From an uncultured Actinomycetes bacterium (GTDB taxonomy: Bacteria; Actinomycetota; Acidimicrobiia; Acidimicrobiales; RAAP-2): 36,568 nt of DNA. Below are positions 14,734 through 23,205 of this stretch, piece by piece. Each line of letters starts with the position of its first letter. Positions within the stretch are counted from its first letter, which is position 1. The notes under the pieces are model-generated. The model did not search any database. It saw only the letters and a program-made list of their open reading frames with translations, and was not told the DNA's origin. The stretch is from positions 1-36,568 of the forward strand of contig CAIQEU010000056.1 of NCBI GenBank assembly GCA_903870905.1, written 5' to 3'. The translations under genes and the position numbers were made by a program.

Positions 14734-15572
14734 CCACACCAGACCACCACCGCACCGCGATCTCTTGGCGGAACGCTGCCGTCACCATTGGTGATCGACG
14801 TATCTTCTCCAACGTCGACCTCGACGTGCCCATTGGCGCGTTCGTCGCCGTGCTCGGCCCGAATGGCGTCGGCAAGTCCACCCTCGTCAACACCATCTTG
14901 GGACTCCGGGATCTGGCCCACGGCACGATCGCCGTCTTCGGGGAACGCCCCGATGTCGCCCGACCAATGGTCGGGTTCTTGCCCCAGCGGCACCACTTCG
15001 ACGCCTCGGCCAGAATCAGCGGTCGTGACCTCGTCCGCCTCGGACTCGACGGCGACCGCTTCGGCATGCCCGTGCCCTTCGCAGCGAAGTTCTCGAGTCG
15101 AGAGCGTGCCGCCCGCGCCCAGGTCGAGGCCGTCTTGGAGCAGGTCGGAGCAACGGCGTATGCCGACCGAGCGATCGGTGCGTGCTCGGGAGGTGAGCAA
15201 CAGCGGCTCCTCATCGCCCAGGCGCTCGTTCGCCGTCCACGGCTCCTGGTGCTCGATGAGCCACTGGACTCCCTCGACCTCCCCAACCAAGCAGCGGTCG
15301 CCGAACTCATCGCCAACATCTCACGAGACCACGGCGTCACCGTCGTCCTCGTCGCCCACGACGTCAACCCGATCCTGGCCCATTTGAGTCAGGTCATCTA
15401 CTTGGCCCACGGCGGTGCACTGGCCGGTCCTCCAGCTGACGTCATCACCAGTGAGAACCTCTCGGCCCTCTACGACACCCCGGTCGACGTCCTCACCACC
15501 TCGACCGGGCGCCTCGTCGTCGTTGGCCAACCAGACGCGCACGGCGGACATCACCACGGGGGGCACGGATGA
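14730..15572 (+). CDS. znuC: Zinc ABC transporter ATP-binding protein
   Basis: A 280-residue ABC ATPase that powers metal uptake. The Walker A is LGPNGVGKST, the Q-loop is in FLPQRHHF, the signature is CSGGEQQRLL, the Walker B is LLVLDEP and the switch histidine is in VLVAHDVN. The C-terminus ends in the histidine-rich DAHGGHHHGGHG, which may bind zinc and sense the imported metal. The start overlaps the znuA stop as ATGA. It pairs with two permease genes downstream. Confidence 0.92.
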   Translation: MTTPDHHRTAISWRNAAVTIGDRRIFSNVDLDVPIGAFVAVLGPNGVGKSTLVNTILGLRDLAHGTIAVFGERPDVARPMVGFLPQRHHFDASARISGRDLVRLGLDGDRFGMPVPFAAKFSSRERAARAQVEAVLEQVGATAYADRAIGACSGGEQQRLLIAQALVRRPRLLVLDEPLDSLDLPNQAAVAELIANISRDHGVTVVLVAHDVNPILAHLSQVIYLAHGGALAGPPADVITSENLSALYDTPVDVLTTSTGRLVVVGQPDAHGGHHHGGHG

Positions 15573-16447
15573 CCCCGCAGGCGTCGTGGAACCTCTTCGC
15601 CGACCTGTCGGCAATGTGGTCCTACCCCTACTGCCGCAACGCCCTCATCGCTGGTTCCTTCGTTGCGATCATGGCCGGAGCGATGGGATGGCTCATGGTG
15701 CTCCGCAAGCAGAGCTTCCTCGGCCACACGCTCTCCCTCGTGGCCTACCCAGGCGCTGCTGCGGCAACGGCGCTCGGTATTCCCATCCTCTTCGGCTACT
15801 ACGGTGCCGTCCTCATCGCGGCGGCAGTTGCGGTGTCGAGCAGTAGCCGAGGGCTCGGCGGAGAGCGCCGGGCTGCTGCGACCACCGGCACGATTCAAGC
15901 CGTTGCACTGGCTGCCGGCGTCCTCCTCAGTTCCCTCAGTCCCTCCTTCCTCGAATCGACGACCACCTTGCTGTTCGGCTCTTTCCTCGGGGTCACGAGT
16001 ACCGAAGTGCTCGCCACCGCGATCGTGGCGGTCGTGGTCCTGAGCGTGCTCGGCGTCTGCGCCCGACCGCTCGTCCTCACCACCTTCGATCCACTGGCCG
16101 GTGAAGCAGCTGGACTCCCGGTGCGGATCTTCGACGCCGTCGAGGTCCTCCTTCTCGGCATCGTGGTGGCTGCCGTCAGCCAGATCACCGGAGCGCTCCT
16201 CGTCTTCGCCCTCCTCGTCATGCCTGCGGCTGCTGCGGTGCAGTTGACCACCAAGGTCTGGCGATCCGTTGGTCTGTCCATCGCCCTTGGCCTCGTCGTC
16301 GTGTGGGCCGGCATCTCGATCGCCTTCTACCTCCCGCACCTCCCGCTCGGCTTCACGATCACCACAACGGGCATGGCGCTCTACCTCGTGAGCTCCGGCT
16401 GGAGGTCGTGGTCCGAAGGGTCCCATCGACTGCGGAGTGCGTCATGA
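15569..16447 (+). CDS. znuB: Metal ABC transporter permease, first subunit
   Basis: A 292-residue polytopic ABC-3 family permease. It has about eight hydrophobic helices, including LIAGSFVAIMAGAMGWLMVL, GYYGAVLIAAAVAV, VLATAIVAVVVLSVLGV, VLLLGIVVAAVSQITGALLVFALLVMPAAAAVQL and LSIALGLVVVWAGISIAFYL. GALLVFALLVMPAAAA is the family signature near the ATPase coupling region. It overlaps znuC by ATGA and the next permease by ATGA. Two different permeases suggest a heterodimeric channel. Confidence 0.9.
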   Translation: MTPQASWNLFADLSAMWSYPYCRNALIAGSFVAIMAGAMGWLMVLRKQSFLGHTLSLVAYPGAAAATALGIPILFGYYGAVLIAAAVAVSSSSRGLGGERRAAATTGTIQAVALAAGVLLSSLSPSFLESTTTLLFGSFLGVTSTEVLATAIVAVVVLSVLGVCARPLVLTTFDPLAGEAAGLPVRIFDAVEVLLLGIVVAAVSQITGALLVFALLVMPAAAAVQLTTKVWRSVGLSIALGLVVVWAGISIAFYLPHLPLGFTITTTGMALYLVSSGWRSWSEGSHRLRSAS

Positions 16448-17280
16448 CGCTCGGATCGCTCTCGATCTTCACCGAACCCTTCATGGTCCACGCCTGCATC
16501 GCGGGGACCGTCGTCGCCCTGGTCTGTGGCGCAGTCGGCTCGCTCCTCGTGCTGCGGAGCGAGGTCTTCACCGCTGATGCGCTCTCTCACGTCGCCTTCA
16601 CCGGAGCGATGGCGGCACTCGTCTTCGGCGTTGCGCTCGGTCTCGGCCTCATCGTCGCCTGTGTGGGTGCAGCGATCGTGCTGGTGCTCCTCGGTCGCCG
16701 CGTTGGATCGAGCGATGCGACGATTGGCTCGGTGTTCGCCTGGGTGCTCGGGCTTGGCACCTTGTTGCTCGCGATCGCCACGACGCGAGGTGTCGACAGC
16801 ACCCAAGGCGTCGCTGTCCTCTTCGGTTCAATCCTGACCATCAGCACGGCATCGGTCATCTCGACCGTGGTCCTCGGCGCTGTGGCACTCGTCGCGATCG
16901 CCATCCTCGGCCGCCCGCTCGTGTTCTCCTCCATCGACCGTGCCGTGGCCGAGGCCAGAGGGATTCCAGTGCTGCTCATCTCAGGGATCTTCGCCATCGT
17001 GGTTGCGCTGGCAACCGCAATGGCCGTCCAAGCCGTTGGCGCCCTGCTCTTCGTCGGTCTCATCGCCGCCCCTGCGGGAGCTGCAGATCGGCTCACGGGG
17101 AACCCCTACCGAGCGGTGGTCTGGTCGATGGGACTCGCAACCGCGAGCGTCTGGGGTGGCCTCATCATCACTGGATTCGTCCCGACGATTCCGGCAGCAT
17201 CGGCAATCATCGGCGTGGCAGCAGTGGTGTTCTGCGTGACCGCACTCATCGAGAACCGAAGGAGGCATCGTGCAGGCTGA
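16444..17280 (+). CDS. znuB: Metal ABC transporter permease, second subunit
   Basis: A 278-residue ABC-3 permease homologous to the preceding one. Signature stretches are VCGAVGSLLVLRSEVFTADALSHVAFTGAM near the N-terminus and AVGALLFVGLIAAPAGAADRL near the C-terminus, with about eight membrane helices overall. A short basic tail (ENRRRHRAG) lies in the cytoplasm. ATG 16444 overlaps the preceding stop by 4 nt; the upstream open frame is only overlap with the neighbour gene. The 3' end overlaps zur by 11 nt. Confidence 0.9.
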   Translation: MTLGSLSIFTEPFMVHACIAGTVVALVCGAVGSLLVLRSEVFTADALSHVAFTGAMAALVFGVALGLGLIVACVGAAIVLVLLGRRVGSSDATIGSVFAWVLGLGTLLLAIATTRGVDSTQGVAVLFGSILTISTASVISTVVLGAVALVAIAILGRPLVFSSIDRAVAEARGIPVLLISGIFAIVVALATAMAVQAVGALLFVGLIAAPAGAADRLTGNPYRAVVWSMGLATASVWGGLIITGFVPTIPAASAIIGVAAVVFCVTALIENRRRHRAG

Positions 17281-17719
17281 GCAACTCCACGAAGCAATCG
17301 AGCGCCGGCTGGCCCTCACCGGACAGCGCTACACGAGCACTCGACGCCAAGTCGTCGATGCCATGGCAACACTGGGGCACCCAGCGACCACGCCAGAGAT
17401 CGTGGCTCGAGCTGGGTCAATCCCCCAGTCCTCGGTTTATCGAACCATCGCCCTGCTCATTGACGCAGCAGTGCTCGTCAAGGTTCCTGGCCACGACGTG
17501 CACGGGCGCGTGGAACTCGCCGAGGACTTGACCGGGCACCACCACCACCTCGTGTGCTCGACGTGCGGCGCCGTCAACGACATCGCGGTGACCGCTCGCT
17601 TGGAGCACGCACTGGCCGAAGCAGCAGCAGCCGTGGCCGAACTCGGCTACGACGTCACGGGGCATCGCTTCGACCTCATTGGCGTCTGCCCGAACTGTCG
17701 TGTGGAACCGCAGGCGTGA
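17270..17719 (+). CDS. zur: Fur-family zinc uptake regulator Zur
   Basis: A 149-residue Fur-family repressor. The N-terminal winged helix (about 1-80) includes TSTRRQVVDAMATLGHP and the recognition helix IPQSSVYRTIALL. The C-terminal dimerisation domain carries HHHHLVCSTCG (90-100) and CPNC (140-143), whose cysteines form the structural zinc site and whose histidines belong to the sensory site. GTG 17270 follows AAGGAGG. Its place at the end of the zinc importer operon, plus the Zur box at the operon start, argues for zinc rather than iron sensing and for negative feedback on itself. Confidence 0.9.
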   Translation: MQAEQLHEAIERRLALTGQRYTSTRRQVVDAMATLGHPATTPEIVARAGSIPQSSVYRTIALLIDAAVLVKVPGHDVHGRVELAEDLTGHHHHLVCSTCGAVNDIAVTARLEHALAEAAAAVAELGYDVTGHRFDLIGVCPNCRVEPQA

Positions 17720-17743
17720 AGGGCACGGCGTCGAGCGGCCTCG

Positions 17744-17749
17744 TAGAAT
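17744..17749 (+). promoter_or_regulatory. Leaderless -10 box (TAGAAT)
   Basis: TAGAAT is followed by six bases and the GTG at 17756. This fits a leaderless transcript for the small-protein/nucleotidyltransferase pair, independent of the zinc operon. The box lies between inverted CCTC/GAGG half-sites (17739-17753). Confidence 0.45.
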
Positions 17750-17755
17750 GAGGTC

Positions 17756-17938
17756 GTGATTGAACCAGTGGTGACGAAGCGAGATCTCCACGCGCCGAAC
17801 GATGACCTCGCGTACTGGCTCTCGCGTCCCATCGAGGAGCGGATTTCGGCGGTTGAGATACTCCGGCGGCAGTGGATTGGAGCATCCGATGGAACTGGAT
17901 CCCGACTTCAGAGAGTTTGTACGGTTATTCATCGATAA
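17756..17938 (+). CDS. Small companion protein of the nucleotidyltransferase, 60 aa
   Basis: A 60-residue basic protein starting at GTG 17756. The core DDLAYWLSRPIEERISAVEI and LRRQWIGASDGTGSRLQRV recall a small protein type I have seen directly upstream of stand-alone nucleotidyltransferase genes. The helical middle and basic end suit an antitoxin or nucleic-acid-binding role, but no function is established. Its 3' end overlaps the nucleotidyltransferase gene by 50 nt in another frame, so their expression is linked. Leaderless start signals are present. Confidence 0.62.
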   Translation: MIEPVVTKRDLHAPNDDLAYWLSRPIEERISAVEILRRQWIGASDGTGSRLQRVCTVIHR

Positions 17939-18344
17939 CGAAGTTCGCTTCCTCATCATCGGTGGTTACGCCCTCGCTGCACACGGAGCCCCTCGCTACA
18001 CCGGGGATCTCGACGCGTGGATCTGGATCGACCACACCAACGCGGAGCGAGTCGTCGAGGCCCTCCGCCAATTTGGCTTTGGTTCTCTAGGGTTGAGCGC
18101 CGCCGACTTCACCACACACGACACCGTTATCCAACTCGGACGACCTCCGCACCGCATCGATCTCCTCACCACGATTGACGGGGTCGCCTTCGACGATGCC
18201 TGGACCCGCAGAATCGAGTGCACCGCAGGAGATCTCTCCTTTCCCTGCATCTCGAAGGAGGATCTGATCGCGAACAAGCGGGCCGTCGGTCGCCCCCAAG
18301 ACCTCGTCGACGTCGAGCGACTGAAGAACCTGCCGGGTGGTTAG
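17889..18344 (+). CDS. Nucleotidyltransferase-fold protein, possible toxin
   Basis: A 151-residue protein of the nucleotidyltransferase superfamily, near the AbiEii/DUF6036 type. The N-terminal strand-turn FLIIGGYALAAHG (21-33) and the RYTGDLDAWI (36-45) acidic pair form the GG...DxD active site; FPCISKEDLIANKRAVGRPQDL is the family-like helical end. Such proteins transfer NMP to RNA or proteins and include toxins that block tRNA. ATG 17889 is chosen because the family motif begins shortly after; the upstream open frame overlaps the small partner protein. The stop shares bases with the convergent SDR gene. Confidence 0.72.
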   Translation: MELDPDFREFVRLFIDNEVRFLIIGGYALAAHGAPRYTGDLDAWIWIDHTNAERVVEALRQFGFGSLGLSAADFTTHDTVIQLGRPPHRIDLLTTIDGVAFDDAWTRRIECTAGDLSFPCISKEDLIANKRAVGRPQDLVDVERLKNLPGG

Positions 18345-19141
18345 CCGAAGAGCTTCTGGTAGTTCGCCCCTCGACGGGTGTGGTGCCCACCATCGATACC
18401 AATCCGCTCTCCAGTCATCCACGCGGACTCGTCCGAGAGCAAGAAGCGAACGATGCGAGCCACGTCGTCGACGGTGCCTACACGACTGAGCGGCATCTCT
18501 GCCAGGTAGTCGTCGAGGAGTGCTCCGCCGGCGGTGATGAAGCTCATGAGCTCGTCGTCGATGATGCCGGGGCGCACAGAGTTCACCCGGATCCCACGGT
18601 CACCGAGTTCCTCAGCCGCGTAGTGGACGAGTTCGTCGATCGCGGCCTTGGAGATGCCGTAGGCGGAGAGGAAGCGGTGGGGGAAGTGTCCTGCTCCAGA
18701 GGACATGAGGACGATGGATCCGCCACCGTGCGCAGCCATGGCCGCACCACCGTGCTTCACGCAGAGGAACGACCCGAGCACGTTGAGCTCAAGCGTTCCC
18801 CGCCACCCTTCGAGGTCACCGTCGAGCATGGGACCCATGGCCAGCGATCCACCGGCACAGGCGAAGAGACCATCGAGCGTGCCAGTGCGCGACACCGCAG
18901 CGGTGACCGCACGCTCGACGTCGGCCTCGACGGTGACGTCGGCGACGAGGTGCTGCACGGTGCCGCCGTGGTTGGCCTTGGCCAAGATCTGCGTCACCGC
19001 AGCTTCGAGCTTGGTCTCGGTTCGCCCGCAGATGGTCACGTGTGCGCCATCGGCCACGAGCAGTTCAGCGGTGCCGAGGCCAATGCCCGAGCCACCGCCA
19101 GTGATGAGGATGCTCTTGCCCTTCAAGGTGTGGTGGCTCAT
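18341..19141 (-). CDS. Short-chain dehydrogenase/reductase
   Basis: A 266-residue classical SDR oxidoreductase using NAD(P). The cofactor loop is ITGGGSGIG (13-21), the catalytic serine is in VLMSSGAG and the catalytic pair is Y161/K165 in SAYGISKAA. The usual NNAG is replaced by FACAGGS at about 93-99, a mild variation also seen in 2,4-dienoyl-CoA-reductase-like proteins. R40 after the second strand suggests NADP preference. ATG 19141 overlaps the P450 stop by 4 nt, so the pair forms one transcript. A hydroxy-lipid or steroid substrate is plausible. The stop overlaps the convergent nucleotidyltransferase stop. Confidence 0.9.
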   Translation of the reverse strand: MSHHTLKGKSILITGGGSGIGLGTAELLVADGAHVTICGRTETKLEAAVTQILAKANHGGTVQHLVADVTVEADVERAVTAAVSRTGTLDGLFACAGGSLAMGPMLDGDLEGWRGTLELNVLGSFLCVKHGGAAMAAHGGGSIVLMSSGAGHFPHRFLSAYGISKAAIDELVHYAAEELGDRGIRVNSVRPGIIDDELMSFITAGGALLDDYLAEMPLSRVGTVDDVARIVRFLLSDESAWMTGERIGIDGGHHTRRGANYQKLFG

Positions 19142-20343
19142 ACCGGTCCTGCTCCAATCGGTGTGGTGGGGGTGAAGGTCACGGGCATCTCGATGATCCC
19201 GGAGACGAAGTTGGCGGGACGCAGCTGCAGCGGCTCGGTGGTGGCGATCGCCAGATCGGGGAGTCGGGTGAGCAGCGTGCTCACCATGCACTTGAGTTCA
19301 AGGCGCGCGAGCTGGTTACCGAGGCAGTGGTGCGCACCGAACCCGAAGGCCATGTGCTCGTTCGGCGTGCGGGTGACGTCGAACTGATCGGCTCGGTCGA
19401 ACTTGGCCGGGTCACGGTTGGCCGAGGGGTAGAAGAGGAGGACTTGGTCGCCAGCCTTCATGGCCTTGCCGTGGAAGTCCATGTCGGCAACGACCGTTCG
19501 GTTCATGTTCTTGATGGGGGTCACCCATCGGAGCATCTCTTCGACGGCCAGTGGGACGGCATCGGGGTTGGCCTTCAAGTAGGCCAACTGGTCGGGGTGG
19601 CGCAGTAATGCCTCCATGCCACCGCTGATGACGTGGCGGGTGGTCTCATCGCCACCAATGAGGAGGAGGAGCGTCTCATGGATCAAGGTGTCGTCGTCGA
19701 GGGGCTCGCCATCGATCTCCGTGTTGACCAAGATGCCGATGAGGTCATCGTCATGGCCCGTTGCGCGCCGATCGGCGATCACGCCACGGATGTAGGCCTG
19801 ATAGCCCATGAAGGCGTTCATCATGTTGAGGAGCAGCGTCTCATCGGTCGAACCTTGGGCGATCAACATGTCGTCCGACCACCGCAGGAGATCGGCGCGA
19901 TCCTCCGGCTTCACTCCGAGGAGATCGGCGATGGCGATGAGGGGGAGTTGTGCCGCCACATCGTGGACGAACTCTGCCTCGCCACGCTCGCAGACCTCAT
20001 CGATGATGGCGTCGCACACCCGCTGGATGCGTTCGGTCATGGCTCGCACGCGAATTGGTGTGAAACCAGCAGAGACGCGTCGCCGGCGGGTGACGTGCTC
20101 AGGGGCATCGAAGTCGATCATCATCGGCATCTGACCGGTATTGGGACGGGCACCATTGGCCGACGAGAACCACTCAGGATGACGGGATGCTTCTCGGACG
20201 TGGTCGTAGGTGGTGAGGCCCCAGAGGTTGGAGTTCTCGTCGAAGTAGACGGGATCGTTCTCACGGATCCAAGCCATCGCACCATCAAGGTCATCAGCGT
20301 AGAAGGCACCATCGAGGAAGTTGATGGATGGCTTGGTTGACAT
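19138..20343 (-). CDS. Cytochrome P450, CYP125/CYP142-like
   Basis: A 401-residue soluble bacterial P450. The I-helix oxygen-activation motif is GGDETT (230-235), the K-helix ExxR is EEMLR (268-272), and the heme loop FGFGAHHCLG puts the axial ligand at C340. The segment LLLIGGDETTRHVISGGMEA and the overall length resemble actinobacterial steroid side-chain hydroxylases (CYP142 type), which oxidise the terminal carbon of cholesterol; this substrate is an inference. ATG 20343 follows GAGGGGG. It overlaps the SDR gene, which could oxidise the alcohol formed. A ferredoxin gene is not seen nearby. Confidence 0.9.
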   Translation of the reverse strand: MSTKPSINFLDGAFYADDLDGAMAWIRENDPVYFDENSNLWGLTTYDHVREASRHPEWFSSANGARPNTGQMPMMIDFDAPEHVTRRRRVSAGFTPIRVRAMTERIQRVCDAIIDEVCERGEAEFVHDVAAQLPLIAIADLLGVKPEDRADLLRWSDDMLIAQGSTDETLLLNMMNAFMGYQAYIRGVIADRRATGHDDDLIGILVNTEIDGEPLDDDTLIHETLLLLIGGDETTRHVISGGMEALLRHPDQLAYLKANPDAVPLAVEEMLRWVTPIKNMNRTVVADMDFHGKAMKAGDQVLLFYPSANRDPAKFDRADQFDVTRTPNEHMAFGFGAHHCLGNQLARLELKCMVSTLLTRLPDLAIATTEPLQLRPANFVSGIIEMPVTFTPTTPIGAGPV

Positions 20344-20440
20344 TGGCCCCCCTCAGGATCACTGTGCTGCCCGCAGCCTACGGAAGCCCAGAGGGACCGG
20401 CAAATTGTCAACGGAGACGGGTCAGGTCTACGGTCGCCCC

Positions 20441-21475
20441 ATGCTCGATCACCTCTCGAACCTGGCCCAGATTGCCGAAGCTGCCGAGCGCGATCTCACG
20501 ACCTGGCGCCCAGACCTCGACGCTCGTCGCCTCACGAATGCCGCGGTCTCCCTCGCCACCGAGCTCTTCATCGCCGGCGGCGATCCCGTGCACCCTCGGT
20601 TCGCCGAGTTCATCCGCCCTGACCGAAAACTCGCAGGCGATAACCCCGGAACCTGGTACCACACGGCGTGCCTCAACCCTGAGGCCACCTACGTCATCAC
20701 GGGGAACCTCTCGAACGCCCTCTACGTCGGCGTGCAGGTCTACGCGACTGCCTATGGATGGAACCTCCCGAGCGGCAACCTCGGTGGCACGGCGCTCACG
20801 ACCGATGCTGCGGGTAACTTCACGGTGATCCTCGGTGGCGACAACCCTGGGGGCGGCGTCAACTGGCTCCCCCTCGAAGAGAACGACCGCACGGTGATCG
20901 TCCGCCACTACTACCGCGACCGGTACGCGCCCTGTCCACCCATCCACATCGAGTGGACCGGCGGGAGCTCCGATGCCTTCGATGGGGCCGTGGCCCTCGA
21001 GCGTGCAGGAACCTTCATCGACCAAGTCGTGCGCGCCACCATGGAGATCACCGACCTCATGGAGAGCGAGGCGATGAACTCGTACCCCGCTCCACACGCC
21101 GAGGTGAAGGTGCCCCACTACGGCGGCGCCCTGTACCCGACGCGGGACATCTCCTACACCGGGTGCTTCGTCCAAGTCGCTGACGACGAGCGCCTGGTAC
21201 TGCGCGGGCCGCAGACCACGGCCCTCTACTCCTCCTACGTCGTCTACGACCCCTACTTCACGTCCCTCGAGGACCCGGCAGCTCGCCTGACCGATGAGGA
21301 CGTGAAGGCCCGATTCGGCGATGGTCCCTTCACCATCTCCATTGCTGCCAGCGACCCGAACGACGGGTCCCTGTGGCTGTCGACAACCGGCATGCGCAAC
21401 GGCATCGTGGCCATCCGCCACCTCTTCGGTGAGGACGAGGTGCAGCCATCGGCCAGCGTGGAGCCCTTGGCCTAG
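20441..21475 (+). CDS. DUF1214-like protein, 344 aa
   Basis: A 344-residue protein resembling the DUF1214/DUF1254 group. PGTWYHTACLNPEATYVITG and NLSNALYVGVQVY match the typical strand-rich entry of such domains; the C-terminal GPFTISIAASDPNDGSLWLS and GIVAIRHLFGED match its end. No signal peptide is seen, unlike many secreted members. The enzymatic role of the family is unknown. ATG 20441 is taken as the start because the upstream open frame overlaps the divergent P450. No clear ribosome site is seen (GGTCGCCCC before ATG), so a leaderless or weak start is possible. Confidence 0.65.
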   Translation: MLDHLSNLAQIAEAAERDLTTWRPDLDARRLTNAAVSLATELFIAGGDPVHPRFAEFIRPDRKLAGDNPGTWYHTACLNPEATYVITGNLSNALYVGVQVYATAYGWNLPSGNLGGTALTTDAAGNFTVILGGDNPGGGVNWLPLEENDRTVIVRHYYRDRYAPCPPIHIEWTGGSSDAFDGAVALERAGTFIDQVVRATMEITDLMESEAMNSYPAPHAEVKVPHYGGALYPTRDISYTGCFVQVADDERLVLRGPQTTALYSSYVVYDPYFTSLEDPAARLTDEDVKARFGDGPFTISIAASDPNDGSLWLSTTGMRNGIVAIRHLFGEDEVQPSASVEPLA

Positions 21476-21504
21476 GTCTGCCGACGCCGCCATCGGCATG
21501 GACC

Positions 21505-21510
21505 TAGGGT
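21505..21510 (+). promoter_or_regulatory. Leaderless -10 box of the ECF sigma gene (TAGGGT)
   Basis: TAGGGT followed by six bases and GTG 21517 indicates a leaderless transcript for the start of the long sigma-to-lysS array. I did not find a SigR-type GGAAT...GTT self-promoter in the short upstream gap. Confidence 0.5.
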
Positions 21511-21516
21511 GGGACC

Positions 21517-22083
21517 GTGGTCGACCGCTCCCACTTCGAAGACGATGCCCTCCCCTTCATGCGGCCACTCTTCGGCCACGCGGTGAAGCTGAGCGGCAAC
21601 GTCCAAGACGCCGAAGATCTCGTCAGCGAGACCTACCTGAACGCGTATCGGGCCTACGAGCAGTTCGACGGAGAGAACGTCAAGGCGTGGTTGTTCAAGA
21701 TCCTGAACAACAACTGGAAGAACGCTCTCCGCACCAGGAGTCGACGCCCAGTCAAAGCTTTCATCGGTGACGATGACGATCTTGAAGAGCACTACTTCAT
21801 GAACCGCACGACGCCAGAGGACATCGCCCTCGACAAGATGACCAACACCATGGTCAAGGCCGCGATCGACGATCTCCCCGACGCCTATCGAGAAGCCGTG
21901 CTGCTGGCCGACGTCGAGGGATTCAGTTACAACGAGATCGCCGAAATTGCCGATGTTCCGATCGGCACGGTGATGAGTCGCCTCCATCGTGGAAGAAAGG
22001 CGCTCCAGAAGGCGTTGTATGAGTACGCCGCACAGAGCGGCGTCATTGCCAATCTCGAGCACACGACCGGAGGGACCCGATGA
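21517..22083 (+). CDS. ECF sigma factor, SigR/SigH-like
   Basis: A 188-residue extracytoplasmic-function sigma factor. Region 2 (about 12-80) includes GNVQDAEDLVSETYLNAYRAYEQFDG and AWLFKILNNNWKNALR, where family members melt the -10. Region 4 (about 125-175) includes LPDAYREAVLLADVEGFSYN and the recognition helix IPIGTVMSRLHRGRKAL-type stretch. The NVQDAEDLVSETYLNAYR signature and the downstream zinc anti-sigma gene place it in the SigR/SigH (disulfide/thiol stress) group. It starts at GTG 21517 just after a -10 box and overlaps the anti-sigma gene as ATGA. Confidence 0.88.
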   Translation: MVDRSHFEDDALPFMRPLFGHAVKLSGNVQDAEDLVSETYLNAYRAYEQFDGENVKAWLFKILNNNWKNALRTRSRRPVKAFIGDDDDLEEHYFMNRTTPEDIALDKMTNTMVKAAIDDLPDAYREAVLLADVEGFSYNEIAEIADVPIGTVMSRLHRGRKALQKALYEYAAQSGVIANLEHTTGGTR

Positions 22084-22325
22084 CGGACTACATCAACTGC
22101 GGCGATGCCCTCCACCAGCTCTACGAATTCTTAGACGGCGAGTTGACCGACGAGAAGCGCGCCACGATTGCTGACCACCTCGACCACTGCGCTCCGTGTG
22201 ATGAAGCTGCGAAGTTCGAGACCGAGCTGCGCCACGTCATCGCCGATCGCTGCCAAGAAGAAGTCCCTGAAGACCTCATGCATCGAATCGCCGCAGCCCT
22301 GAAGGCTGCTCGCGGCGAGGCGTGA
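22080..22325 (+). CDS. RsrA-like zinc anti-sigma factor
   Basis: An 81-residue anti-sigma factor with the HxxxCxxC zinc motif: H33, C37 and C40 in DHLDHCAPC, plus an N-terminal C7 in YINCGD as a likely fourth ligand. RsrA proteins hold their sigma factor when reduced and release it when the cysteines form a disulfide. Helices before and after the motif (ALHQLYEFLDGELTDEKRATI and DLMHRIAAALKAA) would wrap the sigma. The start overlaps the sigma gene (ATGA), and the stop overlaps tilS (GTGA). Redox control is inferred from the family. Confidence 0.85.
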   Translation: MTDYINCGDALHQLYEFLDGELTDEKRATIADHLDHCAPCDEAAKFETELRHVIADRCQEEVPEDLMHRIAAALKAARGEA

Positions 22326-23200
22326 GCGAGGCGGCATTCGCAACGCAGCGCAACGAGCTCCTCGCTCGGTGCACCTTCGCCACAGGGCCACTGCGCCTGG
22401 CCGTCTCGGGCGGTCCAGACTCAACGGCCATGGCACTCCTCGCTGTGGCAACCGGCCAGCCGTGCACGCTCGTCCACGTCGACCACGGCCTTCGCGCCGA
22501 CAGCGCTGCAGACCGTGCGCTCATCGTCACCTTGGCCAACCGTCTCGGTGCTGCCGTGGAGTTCCACAGCGTTGCGGTTGGTGAGGGTTCCAACGTCGAG
22601 GCCCGGGCCCGAGTTGCACGACACCGTGTCCTCGGTGGTGCCGCAACGGGCCACACCGCTGACGACCGGGCCGAGAGCGTGCTCATCAACCTGATCAGGG
22701 GAGCTGGAGCAACAGGCCTCTCCACCCTTCGACCTGGCACGCAGCACCCAATCCTCGATCTCCGACGCTCAGAGACGCACGCGCTCTGCGCCGCAGCAGG
22801 AGTTGCGGTACTCGACGATCCCATGAACCACGACCCGCGATTCGTCCGGACGCGACTCCGCCTCGAGGTACTGCCCCTCCTCGATGCCGTTGCCCAGCGA
22901 GCCGTCGCCCCACTGCTCGTTCGCACCGCGAATCTCCTCGCCGATGATGACGCGCTCCTCGACGACCTCACCACCGCATCGATTCCGGATCCGACCGATG
23001 CTCGTGCCGTCGCTGCAGCGCCGCTGCCGCTCGCGAGGCGGGCGCTGCGGCGGTGGCTCACCGTCGATGGCTACGCCCCGAGCGCCGACGAGCTCGAACG
23101 CGTCCTCGAGGTTGCCCGCGGAGCGGTGGTTGCCTGTGAACTCTCTGGGGGCCGCAGGGTGGCCCGGCGGAACCAGCGACTCTCCATCGAGCCCAGTTGA
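22322..23200 (+). CDS. tilS: tRNA(Ile)-lysidine synthase
   Basis: A 292-residue TilS that converts C34 of the tRNA-Ile2 anticodon to lysidine with ATP and lysine, an essential step for reading AUA. The PP-loop SGGPDST lies at 29-35; LVHVDHGLR and GHTADDRAESVLINLIRGAG are family motifs. The C-terminal region is short compared with E. coli TilS, as in other actinobacteria. GTG 22322 overlaps the anti-sigma stop by 4 nt. In many actinobacteria tilS precedes hpt, as here. Confidence 0.92.
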   Translation: MSEAAFATQRNELLARCTFATGPLRLAVSGGPDSTAMALLAVATGQPCTLVHVDHGLRADSAADRALIVTLANRLGAAVEFHSVAVGEGSNVEARARVARHRVLGGAATGHTADDRAESVLINLIRGAGATGLSTLRPGTQHPILDLRRSETHALCAAAGVAVLDDPMNHDPRFVRTRLRLEVLPLLDAVAQRAVAPLLVRTANLLADDDALLDDLTTASIPDPTDARAVAAAPLPLARRALRRWLTVDGYAPSADELERVLEVARGAVVACELSGGRRVARRNQRLSIEPS

Positions 23201-23205
23201 CCCGG

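Noticed and set aside
18218-19387. 389-codon plus-strand frame opposite the SDR gene
   Set aside because: Antisense shadow caused by high GC; the SDR and P450 motifs on the other strand are unambiguous.
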